Of a stretch of 64,000 bases of DNA, positions 24,745-33,890 are shown one piece after another. The stretch is from assembly GCA_002730875.1 (NCBI GenBank), contig PCBI01000003.1:4273-68272 (forward strand), read 5' to 3'. Source of the DNA: Spirochaetaceae bacterium (lineage in GTDB: Bacteria > Spirochaetota > Leptospiria > Leptospirales > Leptonemataceae). Each line of letters starts with the position of its first letter. Within the stretch, counting starts at the first letter, position 1. The notes beneath the pieces were generated by a model. That model worked only from the letters and a program-made list of their open reading frames with translations. It was not told the DNA's origin and made no database searches. Made by a program: the position numbers and the translations under genes.

Positions 24745-25809
24745 ATGCAAAAAAATAGTATACATAGAACTCCTTTTCTGGCGGGGCTTTTTTCGTTTCT
24801 ACTGGTAGCGGGCGCACCTCTGCTTGCCGAGCCGGTGGAGCTTCGCTGGAAGGAAGTAAGCGGCAGCTCCGGCTATCTGGTTCGCGTAGAAAAGGACGAC
24901 GGAAGCGTCATCGAGAACCGCATCGGAAACAATCGTGTTCAGCTGGACCTGGAGCCAGGCAATTACGTCATCCGAATCGCAGGCCTGAACAAATTTGGCA
25001 AGCCGGGACCCTTCTCCGACCCGGCCCGGGTGACCATCGAACAATCCTCCGAAACAAGAACCATTCAGATGGAAGAAGCGGCCGAACTTACGGCCAGCGA
25101 ACAAACAACAGAACCAGACAATATAGAAGAAGAGCAGGAAGATTCAGCCGACTCCGAAGCAGATGGATTTAATCTATTCCAGTTGCCGGACTGGGAGCCC
25201 AAAGCCCTGGTTCCCGGACTGCTTCAGTATGAAAGAGGAGAGACCTACAAGCTCTATCTCTATAATGGGCTGCTTCTGGGGCATGCCATCGCCGGTAATG
25301 CGGAAAGACAGCGAGGAAACCTGCTTTCACGGGAGGCCTGGAACGATCCCACCAACGTTATTCTGGCCACCGGCGGGAGCCCTGCATCCCTGGGATTACT
25401 CTGGCTTCGTCGTAGTGAAGAAAAGGCGAAGTACAACCAGGCCCAGGCCAATCAAAGCTACATTGCCCTTTCGGCGCTGCTGGTCTATGGCTGGCATTTT
25501 GTAGATCTATACTTTCTAAACCCGGACAACGCCAACCGGACCGACAACGCAGAATCCCGTTTCCATTGGCAATTGACCGTGTCGGGATTCGGGATGGGAA
25601 GTCGAAAGCTCAATCAACAAGGCCTTCAAGCAATTCCAGGGGCAGGCTCCGTTGCCTTCAATGGATCGCCTCTCGCTTCGGTAGCGGATCGTCGCTTAAG
25701 CGACGGAAGAAGTCCGGGCCAGGAAGGACGATCGGGTCTCCACCCGGCTCTCCGTACGGTCGATAATCAGCTGATTCAGGCCCGTTTTTCCTGGAAGGTG
25801 GATTTTTGA
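24745..25809 (+). CDS. exported protein with fibronectin type III-like domain
   Basis: 354 aa from the ATG at 24745, chosen because a clean signal peptide follows (FLAGLFSFLLVAGAPLLA, cleavage before EPVE). The mature N-terminus has a fibronectin-like beta fold (ELRWKEVSGSSGYLVRVEKD, NYVIRIAGLNKFGKPGPFSD). An acidic Thr/Glu linker follows, then a region with hydrophobic helices around ALSALLVYGWHFVDLYFL, resembling the membrane-proximal part of DUF5683-like envelope proteins. The last 90 residues carry no clear feature. The stop overlaps the next start (TGATG), so the two are coupled. Function is unknown; an outer-envelope location is likely. Confidence 0.65.
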   Translation: MQKNSIHRTPFLAGLFSFLLVAGAPLLAEPVELRWKEVSGSSGYLVRVEKDDGSVIENRIGNNRVQLDLEPGNYVIRIAGLNKFGKPGPFSDPARVTIEQSSETRTIQMEEAAELTASEQTTEPDNIEEEQEDSADSEADGFNLFQLPDWEPKALVPGLLQYERGETYKLYLYNGLLLGHAIAGNAERQRGNLLSREAWNDPTNVILATGGSPASLGLLWLRRSEEKAKYNQAQANQSYIALSALLVYGWHFVDLYFLNPDNANRTDNAESRFHWQLTVSGFGMGSRKLNQQGLQAIPGAGSVAFNGSPLASVADRRLSDGRSPGQEGRSGLHPALRTVDNQLIQARFSWKVDF

Positions 25810-26537
25810 TGAAAGCCCTGAACCAACAACGCTTTGAGAATGCATCAATCCTGACTCAGAGGCCGCGTCGGCCAATCGCTTCGCTTCTGATTTCTGTCCT
25901 ACTAGCTCTGGGATCGGCCTCGCATTGTTCGGAAGCATTTCCTGAATTGGACGGCGGGGATTTGATCATCTATTCGCTGGTGAACGGAGATAACCGAAAG
26001 TTCATATTTGCCACTCAGTCCACATACAACGGAGACCTTAGAGGTACACAAGCCACCGGAGTGGCCGGCGCCGATGCCATCTGCGTAACCGAAAAGAATG
26101 CGAATTTTTCGTCACTGCCGGGCGCTGGAAGCGAATACAAAGCGTTGCTTGTGAGCGCCGATCGCCGCGCTTGCAGTAGCGCCAATTGCACCACCAGCGG
26201 CGCCGCCGAGCACCTGGACTGGGTGCTGGCGGCAAATACCGAATACTTAAATCCAGATAGCCAGACCATCTTTACGACTAACAGTAACGGAGTAATCAAC
26301 CTGGGAACTACGCCACTAACCCGAAGCTTTCCGGTGAGCTCCGATTATTGGACCGGAGTGGCCACGGCCGGGGATTGGACTACCGGATTCGACACCTGCT
26401 CGAATTGGACCGATCCCACTGCCGGCTCAGACGGAATGCGGGGAACCCAGGGCGCAACGAACACTACCGCTCTGGGCGACTTTGCTAAGCTCGACTCCTG
26501 CGATACTCCTTACCGCTTCTTGTGTGTGCGACAGTAA
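25809..26537 (+). CDS. DUF1554-domain lipoprotein
   Basis: 242 aa. A basic N-terminus and a hydrophobic stretch end in LGSASHC, a loose spirochete lipobox, so lipidation is likely. The mature part matches DUF1554, a domain expanded in Leptospira surface lipoproteins: KFIFATQSTYNGDLRG, GVAGADAICVTE, YKALLVSADRRACS, the YWTGVATAGDWTT segment, and a C-terminal CDTPYRFLCVRQ. The fold is thought to be C-type-lectin-like, and paired cysteines are present. It is the last gene of the plus-strand run and faces the convergent response-regulator gene. Confidence 0.85.
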   Translation: MKALNQQRFENASILTQRPRRPIASLLISVLLALGSASHCSEAFPELDGGDLIIYSLVNGDNRKFIFATQSTYNGDLRGTQATGVAGADAICVTEKNANFSSLPGAGSEYKALLVSADRRACSSANCTTSGAAEHLDWVLAANTEYLNPDSQTIFTTNSNGVINLGTTPLTRSFPVSSDYWTGVATAGDWTTGFDTCSNWTDPTAGSDGMRGTQGATNTTALGDFAKLDSCDTPYRFLCVRQ

Positions 26538-26735
26538 TCCGGTTGCGCTGGCCGGCTGCGCTGGATTTTTACCGAGCCTGGGGCGCAAACATTCGATTGA
26601 GAGACAAACCGTAGAGAAGAAATTGAATGGGAAGCCACCTGTCGTTTCATCCGGGACGATCATTGCCAGAAATGCGCTTCACGGAATTTGACTTCCAATC
26701 CCTTTCGACCCGAGTGGTAGCTGTCTGCTCCGAAT

Positions 26736-27446
26736 TCAGGGCTCCACCAGTCCGGAACGAATGGCAAACTTCACCAGCTCTGTTCCCGAATGCATTTCGA
26801 GTTTTCGCATAATGTTCTGGCGATGTACTTTGACAGTAGTAGGAGCAATATGGAGTTTTCGCGCGATCTCATCTCTGGATGTGCCTTCGGCGATAAGCTT
26901 TAGAATCTCGCGCTCCCGGGGCGAAAGCACCTGATACAGCGAATGCTTGTCCCCTTCGTTTTCGCCGGAGGTCTTTTCCCCGGAAGGTTCGGACACTACC
27001 TTGCCGCCGCCAGCCAGCGTCTTCACTCGATGAATCAGCCGGCTGTTGATCCTGGGACTGAGGAAATGCTGACCGGCTACGACGGCTTCCAGGGAACGCA
27101 GGAGATCTTCCCCCGCATCGTCTTTGAGCACGTAGCCTTCTACGCCCATGTCCAGCATCTGATCAATGTATTCTTCGTCGTCATGACGGCTCAGAAAGAC
27201 CACTTTGACGCCGGGATGATATTTCTTTAGTCTTCTTGCGATTTCGATTCCGGACAATCCAGGAATGGAAATATCCAGCACAGCCACATCCGGCGGGTTC
27301 TGATCCAACTCTTCCCAGGCAGCGCGACCATCCCCGGCCTCGCCGGCCACGCAGAAGCCTTCGCTTTCCGCCAGAATTAACTTGAGTCCTTCTCTAAGAA
27401 TTCTGTGGTCGTCGGCAAGGTATACTTTTAGTTGTTTATCGCTCAT
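26736..27446 (-). CDS. NarL/FixJ-family response regulator
   Basis: 236 aa. The receiver domain has the acidic pair in YLADDHRIL, the phospho-acceptor Asp in VAVLDISIPG and Lys in YVLKDDAG. The C-terminal LuxR-type helix-turn-helix reads LSPREREILKLIAEGTSRDEIARKL, followed by TTVKVHRQNIMRKL. It should bind DNA as a dimer after phosphorylation by the sensor kinase encoded just upstream, whose stop overlaps its start by ATGA. The linker between domains has a polar insert rich in Gly, Glu and Lys. Target genes cannot be told from the sequence; the neighbouring LruC lipoprotein gene is a candidate. Confidence 0.93.
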   Translation of the reverse strand: MSDKQLKVYLADDHRILREGLKLILAESEGFCVAGEAGDGRAAWEELDQNPPDVAVLDISIPGLSGIEIARRLKKYHPGVKVVFLSRHDDEEYIDQMLDMGVEGYVLKDDAGEDLLRSLEAVVAGQHFLSPRINSRLIHRVKTLAGGGKVVSEPSGEKTSGENEGDKHSLYQVLSPREREILKLIAEGTSRDEIARKLHIAPTTVKVHRQNIMRKLEMHSGTELVKFAIRSGLVEP

Positions 27447-28486
27447 CTATTGTTTCCTGATTTTAATTCTTCACTGGACCAGGGCAGGACTACAGAAACC
27501 TCTGTCCCCTCCCCCGGCGTAGAAAGAAATCCAAAAATACCATCCAGGTCTTCCGCTCTTCGTTTCAAGTTCATGAGTCCAAAGCCTCCTTTCTCGAGGC
27601 TTCGTTTCTTCAGATCTGTGGCGGAAAAACCCCTGCCATCGTCCTTTACCTGCAAGACCAGCGCATCCCCGGTATCTTCTAATAATACTTCAACATTCTT
27701 GGCGCCGGAATGACGCACTATATTGGAGAAAATCTCCTGACACATGCGAAAAAGCGGCACGGCAATATGATCGGGGATTTCTCGTTGTAGTTCTATTGAC
27801 TGACTTACCTGACAGCCCCGCGGCTCCAGAAAGCTTCGTACAAGTCGATTAATGGCCGCCTGCAATCCAATCTCACGCAAGGAGTTGGGAAACAGATTGG
27901 AGTAGATCTCGCGCAGTTCCTGGCTGGCCTGATCGATCAACTCCACCCCCTGATCAAAGCTGGCCCTTTCCGGATGTTTCTTGGCCGAAACCAGGTTAAT
28001 CTTGGCCGCCAAAATTGTCTGGCCCACTCCGTCGTGTAATTCGGCTGCGATCCGCTGTCTTTCTTCTTCCTGCACGCGGAGGAGCCTAGAGTGAAGCAGA
28101 TCAACTTCGGCTTCCAGTCTACGGATTTCCGAAATATCCTTTATCATCAATGCAAGACCGTTTTTCAATGCAAAGAGCGAGTAGCCATAGATTCGATTTT
28201 CTGTCTCTATTTCGCGGTTATCCAACCGGGAGGTTCCCACACTTTGAAACCGCCGCACATCCGCCAGTAGCTCTTCTACCGAGGATTCCTTCCAGGGAAG
28301 GGCATGCCGCAACTCCTGCCCCAGAGCCTGATCCCGCTCCAGGCGAAACTCGGTAAGAAACGTAGGGCTAACGTAGCGTATAACCTGTTTGCGATCCAGG
28401 GCCACAAGGGGTGAAATGAAGGCCAGCAGGTCTGAAGGGGATATGAACTCTGTATCCACCGTTTGATTTTTATTTCTGTCCTGCAC
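27443..28486 (-). CDS. NarX/DegS-type sensor histidine kinase (HisKA_3)
   Basis: 347 aa from a GTG. A PAS-like N-terminal domain (SPLVALDRKQVIRYVSPTF) is followed by the dimerisation/phospho-acceptor helix QEEERQRIAAELHDGVGQ, with the His in ELHDGVGQ, and a HATPase domain (NIVRHSGAKNVEV, DDGRGF, GGFGLMNLKRRA). There is no membrane segment, so it should sense a cytosolic signal; the PAS core shows no clear haem or Fe-S cysteines. It is coupled to the response-regulator gene. The start lies only 8 nt beyond the T-run of the lruC terminator, so its promoter must overlap that terminator or transcription must read through it. Confidence 0.92.
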   Translation of the reverse strand: MQDRNKNQTVDTEFISPSDLLAFISPLVALDRKQVIRYVSPTFLTEFRLERDQALGQELRHALPWKESSVEELLADVRRFQSVGTSRLDNREIETENRIYGYSLFALKNGLALMIKDISEIRRLEAEVDLLHSRLLRVQEEERQRIAAELHDGVGQTILAAKINLVSAKKHPERASFDQGVELIDQASQELREIYSNLFPNSLREIGLQAAINRLVRSFLEPRGCQVSQSIELQREIPDHIAVPLFRMCQEIFSNIVRHSGAKNVEVLLEDTGDALVLQVKDDGRGFSATDLKKRSLEKGGFGLMNLKRRAEDLDGIFGFLSTPGEGTEVSVVLPWSSEELKSGNNR

Positions 28487-28492
28487 AGGGTA

Positions 28493-28522
28493 AAGAAAAA
28501 AGAGCCGGCTCCCGCAGGAGCC
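28493..28522 (-). terminator. Rho-independent terminator after the LruC-domain gene
   Basis: On the minus strand a GC stem GGCTCC-TGCG-GGAGCC (28507-28522) is followed by GGCTC and a run of Ts (plus-strand A-run 28494-28501). It lies 25 bp after the lruC stop and just before the sensor-kinase start, so it insulates the two-component genes from lipoprotein transcription. Confidence 0.8.
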
Positions 28523-28546
28523 AGCACAGACCGCCTCTTCTGAAGT

Positions 28547-29836
28547 TCATTGCGCCGGGAACACAAACTCGCTTACTGGAGTATCGTACCAGTTCTGGAA
28601 ATCGGCTCCTGCAGAAAGATACCAGTCATCAAAGTCGGGATAGCCATCATGTATGTTTGCTCGCTCGTAGGGCCATTGCCAGTAATCAGGTACCATCAAT
28701 GCCCAGGGGAAACCGGCGCTGTCGATGTATCGATCCGATCCGTCTTCGTTGAAGTATTTGCCCGCGAAATGAATCTCATGGCCGGTGTTCAGCACTTTTA
28801 TGAACAGATCGTAAGGAGCTTTGCCCAGCGTAGCCAGAGCCACCGGAGAGTCCGGTAGAAAAGTCAGTTCCGCCGAATGGCCGGGAGCATAATCCTGATT
28901 TCGTGCGGTGTTGGAGGATGCCAGGGTGCCATCGCTTCGTCCCAGAAGCTGCAGCGCATTTCCGGAAGAGAGAGCCTCGGAAACGGTCTCCAGTTCCGCG
29001 CCAGCCGCATCTTTACGCACAACAGTGGCCTGGCCGGAGATCGCCGCAGGAAATGCCAGATGCAGCGTATGATTGTAGCCGGCGCCTTTGGCAATGTGTG
29101 TGTAGTAGGAGCGTAGCTCTACCAGATCGCCAGCCGCATTCAGATCCTGCTCATGAAAGACTTCCACTACATAGTCGTTAAAGTCCGCATCCCCTCGTTT
29201 GGGATAAAGGTCTTCGTAGGCCACACGATAGAACCCTTCCGCGGGCACTCGCACAACGGTGGCGCGCTCTGGATCGTTGGGATAATGATCTTCGGAGTCC
29301 GGGATGCCATCGCCGTCCGCGTCTTGAATGACTTCGCTATCGGCCCGGATGCCAACAAGGATGGTAATGGATGATTGCTTAACCTCGGTGATATCCAGTT
29401 CCACACGGATGGGCTGTCCATTGTAGACCACTTCGATCACGGCCGTCTTCTCGTCCTGGTTTACGGTGATTACACCCGATGCATTTCCTTCTTCATCGGT
29501 CTTTGCCCGGAACAATACGCGGTCCCCTTCATTATTGCGAATGAGAACCCGGGTTCCGGCCACGCCGCCGGCAGGATCTTCCACCAGCACGTCCACCGGT
29601 ATAGACTTGTTTGTTTCAAAAACAAAGTCCCCGGTTCCCTGTTGGATGTCAGTAATCTCGTAGGAAAAGGGAATCTCGCTACTGGTTCCCTCGCCGGTAG
29701 TCGTTTGAGAACTTCCATCCGCCAGTCCCAGTAGCCAGGTGAGATTGGGATCTTTGGAGTCCGAGCAGTTTGTCAGACCTGTTAAAACCAACAGTGCCAA
29801 CGTAAATTGCCCCGCTTTACGTACTGCCTTTCGCAT
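28547..29836 (-). CDS. LruC-domain lipoprotein
   Basis: 429 aa from the ATG at 29836, chosen so that the signal peptide begins MRKAVRKAGQ; ATGs at 29851 and 29863 are alternatives. The lipobox is LLVLTGLTNC. Residues about 50-170 form a beta-sandwich-like region (DVLVEDPAGGVAGTRVLIRN); then a calcium-binding thrombospondin-3-like motif DADGDGIPDSEDHYPNDPER precedes the LruC domain with DADFNDYVVEV. LruC in Leptospira is an outer-membrane lipoprotein known as an antigen in uveitis, but the domain is broadly spread and this need not be its ortholog. The gene stands alone between a terminator and a hydrolase gene. Confidence 0.85.
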   Translation of the reverse strand: MRKAVRKAGQFTLALLVLTGLTNCSDSKDPNLTWLLGLADGSSQTTTGEGTSSEIPFSYEITDIQQGTGDFVFETNKSIPVDVLVEDPAGGVAGTRVLIRNNEGDRVLFRAKTDEEGNASGVITVNQDEKTAVIEVVYNGQPIRVELDITEVKQSSITILVGIRADSEVIQDADGDGIPDSEDHYPNDPERATVVRVPAEGFYRVAYEDLYPKRGDADFNDYVVEVFHEQDLNAAGDLVELRSYYTHIAKGAGYNHTLHLAFPAAISGQATVVRKDAAGAELETVSEALSSGNALQLLGRSDGTLASSNTARNQDYAPGHSAELTFLPDSPVALATLGKAPYDLFIKVLNTGHEIHFAGKYFNEDGSDRYIDSAGFPWALMVPDYWQWPYERANIHDGYPDFDDWYLSAGADFQNWYDTPVSEFVFPAQ

Positions 29837-29945
29837 GTTATATTTGCCCATTACCGGTTTCATAATACTGGCAGTATACACTGTACTACCGGCAACCTGC
29901 AATAGTACTCCGGGAATATTTTTGCAATGTAAAGGGATTAGTTTT

Positions 29946-30725
29946 CTAAAGCGAGAGGACTAAACCGTCAAAAGCAGGCTCCGCAAAGCCTGGCTGGCTA
30001 TCATTCAACCGCTTCACCCGTTCGGCCAGGGCATTGTAGATGTGACTGAGCACCAGCCGCCCGGTGCGTATTTTGCTCCGGTTTTCCTGCAATTCTTGCA
30101 GCGAAACATGCGCCACGGTAGGATCGTCCGGGTCTGGCTGCGACTCGATGCTGAGCTCCACTATGGCCAGATCCGACCCTTCCAGGGCCTGAAGTAGATT
30201 CTCATCGAAAGCGGCATCACCGCTAAAGGCAAAGACCTTGCCGGAGGGATAGGATAGTCGCAAAGCCACGCTTTCCGGTCTGTGGGTTACCGGCCGCACC
30301 TCAATCTCGGCGCCCATGAAAGGAATCCTCTTCTCCGGCTTTATTTCTTTGAAATGCAGGGGAAAATCCAATTCCATACCCGGATACATCTGTTCCAGAA
30401 GTCCCAGCACCGCCTCCTGAACTCCTGCCGGCCCCAGAATCCAGAAGGGCTCTTTTCTCTTATCTATGTACTTGAAGTGGATTAAGAGAAAAGGAAGCCC
30501 GCCAATATGGTCGCCATGAAAGTGAGTCAGAAACAGGCCCTGCACCGTGGATGGAGGGATGCTTTCCTGGTTCATCCGCATCAGGGAGCTGGCCCCGTAA
30601 TCTATCAGCATGCGAATCTCCCCGGCGCCGGACGGGTCCGGCCAACGGCTCAAATAACAGGCATGGGCCCGACCGTCGGTAAAGAAGGCGTTCCCCGATC
30701 CAAGCACCAGTACACTTTCAGACAT
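29946..30725 (-). CDS. metallo-beta-lactamase-fold hydrolase (RNase Z-like)
   Basis: 259 aa. The zinc-binding motif FHGDHIGGLPF, a later GDAAFDE Asp and a C-terminal LSHIYNA His are all present, the pattern of the RNase Z/arylsulfatase-like branch of the superfamily. An early ...GSGNAFFTDGRAHACYL segment fits the same group. Substrate cannot be named: members cleave tRNA 3' ends, phosphodiesters or sulfate esters. Since two cyclases are near, a phosphodiesterase role for cyclic nucleotides is possible, but no specific residue supports it. There is no signal peptide. It follows the SGNH-like gene in the same direction with a 135-bp gap. Confidence 0.85.
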   Translation of the reverse strand: MSESVLVLGSGNAFFTDGRAHACYLSRWPDPSGAGEIRMLIDYGASSLMRMNQESIPPSTVQGLFLTHFHGDHIGGLPFLLIHFKYIDKRKEPFWILGPAGVQEAVLGLLEQMYPGMELDFPLHFKEIKPEKRIPFMGAEIEVRPVTHRPESVALRLSYPSGKVFAFSGDAAFDENLLQALEGSDLAIVELSIESQPDPDDPTVAHVSLQELQENRSKIRTGRLVLSHIYNALAERVKRLNDSQPGFAEPAFDGLVLSL

Positions 30726-30859
30726 CCTTTTCTCCTGCTTCGAAGACTGCCGTGGTTGCCAGCGGCTTCCGGTCTACGCTGGTATCGACGGTTTTGCCAG
30801 AGCAATCCGGCGCCGTTATGGACGTTTTTTTTCCAACACGCTCCGGAAGCTGCGAAGCC

Positions 30860-32650
30860 CTATTGCACTCCCGAACGGATCGCCGAGCGGTGGGCCAGGG
30901 CCGCTTCAATTAGATCGGCATAACGGGGCGCCATACGAAGCATTCCAAAATAGGTAAAGTGATGCGGATCGGCAAAGTACTGCATGGGCAATTCGTCATG
31001 GATCTCCGCAAACCCGGAGCTGTGTTGCTTTCGTAGATAAGTGACGAAGTCCTGAAAGTACTGGCTGCCCGAGAAAACGGCGCTTTCCACCGGATTTTCT
31101 GGATTCATGATCAACAGCATGGGCGCATCCAGCCTTTCCCGTACGTTGAACAGTCGGGCCATTTGCGGTACCGGCTTAAAAGGTAAAGCGGGAAGAAAAC
31201 TCTTAACGATGCGTAAATTATTGAAGGGAATGACCGGCGGTCGATTCCGCCAGTCCGGCGGTTGAATTCGATCCATGTAATCTTGAAGATACTGCTGATC
31301 GGATAGCTCCATCAGGCGTTGATCTTCCAGAAACCATCTTCGGTGCTGCACCTGGTTTACCGGCGCTTCCTTCAGTCCAAACTGGCCGGGCATTCGCAGC
31401 CCCTCGCCATAACGACGGTTGGATTTATCCAAAGGCTGCAATCTATAGTTCCAGATAACATGACTCAGTCGCAGTCGGATCCACCCTTTTTGTTGCTCGG
31501 GCGAAAGCGATATCTTTTGCCAGCCCGAACCGTCGGGTTTATGGGTTTTGCGCGCCACTACGTCCGCATTCAGTTCGCAGGGATCCTGAAAAAACATCTG
31601 TCGCTGAACATTCTCGTCTTCCAGAAGCGATGGAGGATAGCGAAAGCGGTCTTCCCAGTGGGGCTCCCACATCCTGGCCAACTCGGAATCGATTCTAAGC
31701 GGCGAAGAGCCGTCGCTGAGCCATTCTATTTCTACAGAAAAATCCGGGTTGTACAGTTCCGGAGGGACCTCGAAAGTTAGAACGTCTCCGGCGTAGCTGG
31801 CCGGGAAAGCCACACATCCTGAGGTTTTCCCGTCTCTGTATACTCCGCCGGCCAGCGGATTTCCTTGATAATAGATGTAGCTTCTGAGCGGCTTATCCTT
31901 GCTTGCCCGACGATTGAACTCCAGCGGATCCCACCATTGATCGGAATAGCGAATCCCGGCCAGCATGCCGCTCATGAAACCCGATGCGATCTCCGTAAGG
32001 GTGAGCCTGTCGCTGTGATCCAGGGCAAAAGAAGCAGGATAGAACCTCTGGGCCGGCACCCGTTTCTTGAGAAATTCGAAATGGGCTCTTTCATCGTAGA
32101 ATGGCCCGGGGATGTGAGGCGGCATCAAGTGTTCCAGCTCGAAATCCACCATGGCCACCGGATACACCACCAGGTCTGGCTCCATTTCGTTGATCCGATC
32201 CACGTAATGGTAGGCATCTTCCGGCATCATGGCCGCGTGAGATATGATCTGCACCACCACCCGGCGCTGCAGTCTTTGCTCCAGAAGCTGCTGCATTATC
32301 TCTTTCTGGATGGAATAGCGGGCAATGCTGGAACCCAGAACTATGATGCGCAGCGGTTTGCCCGGCGAAGCCAGCGGATCTGTTTCAGCCCGGGCGGGGC
32401 CGGATTGCCCCTCCGAAATGTGTGCCTCCTGCGATTGGATGGTTCCATCTGTATCCGAATCGGGATCATCGAGCCTGGAAAAGGAACGTTCCGCATCACG
32501 AAGGATCCACTCAAAGTTGTACCATCGATAGGAATCCCAGCCGCTATGATTGGCGGGCTGAAAGATGAGATAATCGAATATCAGCCGGTCCAGAGCAACC
32601 GTGGAGGTAAGGAAAACTAGAGTCCAGATCAGTGTTTTGCCACCGGGCAT
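30860..32650 (-). CDS. membrane-anchored SGNH-hydrolase-like protein
   Basis: 596 aa. One N-terminal membrane segment (LIWTLVFLTSTVALDRLIF) is followed by a periplasmic or external domain. LRIIVLGSSIARYS looks like block I of SGNH hydrolases with the nucleophile Ser, and YFADPHHFTYFG near the C-terminus supplies the Asp-x-x-His of block V. The middle (residues about 230-440) is a beta-rich insert with many Arg and Trp that may be a carbohydrate-binding or lid module. DltD and AlgJ-type acyl-transferring proteins share this layout, so an acyl transfer or deacylation of an envelope polymer is plausible but unproven. An acidic linker follows the membrane segment. Confidence 0.6.
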   Translation of the reverse strand: MPGGKTLIWTLVFLTSTVALDRLIFDYLIFQPANHSGWDSYRWYNFEWILRDAERSFSRLDDPDSDTDGTIQSQEAHISEGQSGPARAETDPLASPGKPLRIIVLGSSIARYSIQKEIMQQLLEQRLQRRVVVQIISHAAMMPEDAYHYVDRINEMEPDLVVYPVAMVDFELEHLMPPHIPGPFYDERAHFEFLKKRVPAQRFYPASFALDHSDRLTLTEIASGFMSGMLAGIRYSDQWWDPLEFNRRASKDKPLRSYIYYQGNPLAGGVYRDGKTSGCVAFPASYAGDVLTFEVPPELYNPDFSVEIEWLSDGSSPLRIDSELARMWEPHWEDRFRYPPSLLEDENVQRQMFFQDPCELNADVVARKTHKPDGSGWQKISLSPEQQKGWIRLRLSHVIWNYRLQPLDKSNRRYGEGLRMPGQFGLKEAPVNQVQHRRWFLEDQRLMELSDQQYLQDYMDRIQPPDWRNRPPVIPFNNLRIVKSFLPALPFKPVPQMARLFNVRERLDAPMLLIMNPENPVESAVFSGSQYFQDFVTYLRKQHSSGFAEIHDELPMQYFADPHHFTYFGMLRMAPRYADLIEAALAHRSAIRSGVQ

Positions 32651-32690
32651 GGTGCAAAACTGAGCTACTACCCTTTGATGTCATTCAATA

Positions 32691-33890
32691 TCATGCGCCG
32701 AATGGCCGGGACTCCAGCAGAAGCGCCTTTCCCAGTCTGCGGTAGCGTAGCCAGCTGGAGGCGCGCTGGCCGGATTCTTCCAGTCGCCCATGGAGCTCAT
32801 GGATCTCGGAATCCAGTATGCTGGCCGGGCAAAGTAAAACCTGATCCCCTGCCTGTAAATGACCGCTGGAGAACCGCCAGCGATGCGCAGGGAAACTCTG
32901 ATAATAGTCTTTCATATCGGGCAGCTTACGGGGCTTTTTGCCTTTTCGGATCAGTACCGGAGAGAGTCCAAAACCGCAATACTGAAGCAACCCGTCCGCG
33001 CCCAGATTCAAACTGAGTCCATGAATGTCCCGGGGCACAGCCACACGGATCTGTTCCAGATAACCCTGCACCGGATCGTCATGATGCCCCAGGGCATCGA
33101 ACATGGATCCCAGAAAGTCCTGGGAGATCTCTTCCTGGCTGGAGAACAGAAATACTCGCAGATGATCGGAACCGTATTTTATGAAGAACTTGAAGGATCG
33201 ATTCCCCCGGGTTGATCCCAGGAGCGCATACCGGCAATAACCCTGGTCTTTCCAGGGGATATCCGCCACGTCGGGTTCATAGGAACCTGCATGCTCTTCG
33301 GTGGGCCCAAACGGATCCTCGGTAGGGCTTCGGCCGTTCTGATGGGCCATGGAAGCCTGGGATGCCTGGGCAGCCGCAGCGGCAGCAGTTTCTTCGCGGC
33401 TGGCGGAATGAGGCCCGCCTTCGGCCAACAGGGTAAAGGGGAGCTTTTCTTTCCCGCCCAGTAATCGCTCCAGGGGAGGACGTTCCGGAGCCCAGAAGAG
33501 AAAGAACAGGGGTTGGCTGTCCGGCTCCACATTGTAGCTTAAATTCAGCTGCCCAGGACGGAAGATGGCAAAATCGTCGGGTTGACGACCGCAGGCGCGC
33601 AAGTGCTCCTTCAAATCTCTAATGTATTCCTGCGTGGAAACGCTGCCGTTGGAGCGCTTTCTGTAAACAAGACCGGCCCGGCATTTCTTCCGATCCCCCA
33701 GTAACAGGCCTCCTTCCCGGCTCAACCAGCCCAGTTCATTTAAGCGATGAAGAATCCTGGGCGGTAGCGATTGCTCCTCTTTCCAGTCCAGACTTCGTAC
33801 AGAGGCCCATTGTCGCAGAATCTGCGTTACCGGCAGACTCTTAAGCAAAAACCGTTGCAGAGTAGATGTATGGGCCCCTTCAGGAATCAT
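32691..33890 (-). CDS. hypothetical protein, 399 aa
   Basis: I do not recognise a family. The start overlaps the stop of the upstream cyclic-nucleotide-binding-domain gene by ATGA, so the pair is probably co-translated. There is no signal peptide or membrane segment. The sequence has an Ala/Ser-rich insert (EETAAAAAAQASQAS, about residues 170-185) between two conserved-looking regions. The last 100 residues are beta-rich (FSSGHLQAGDQVLLCPASIL). It may be the effector that the cNMP-domain protein controls, purely from gene order. Confidence 0.6.
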   Translation of the reverse strand: MIPEGAHTSTLQRFLLKSLPVTQILRQWASVRSLDWKEEQSLPPRILHRLNELGWLSREGGLLLGDRKKCRAGLVYRKRSNGSVSTQEYIRDLKEHLRACGRQPDDFAIFRPGQLNLSYNVEPDSQPLFFLFWAPERPPLERLLGGKEKLPFTLLAEGGPHSASREETAAAAAAQASQASMAHQNGRSPTEDPFGPTEEHAGSYEPDVADIPWKDQGYCRYALLGSTRGNRSFKFFIKYGSDHLRVFLFSSQEEISQDFLGSMFDALGHHDDPVQGYLEQIRVAVPRDIHGLSLNLGADGLLQYCGFGLSPVLIRKGKKPRKLPDMKDYYQSFPAHRWRFSSGHLQAGDQVLLCPASILDSEIHELHGRLEESGQRASSWLRYRRLGKALLLESRPFGA

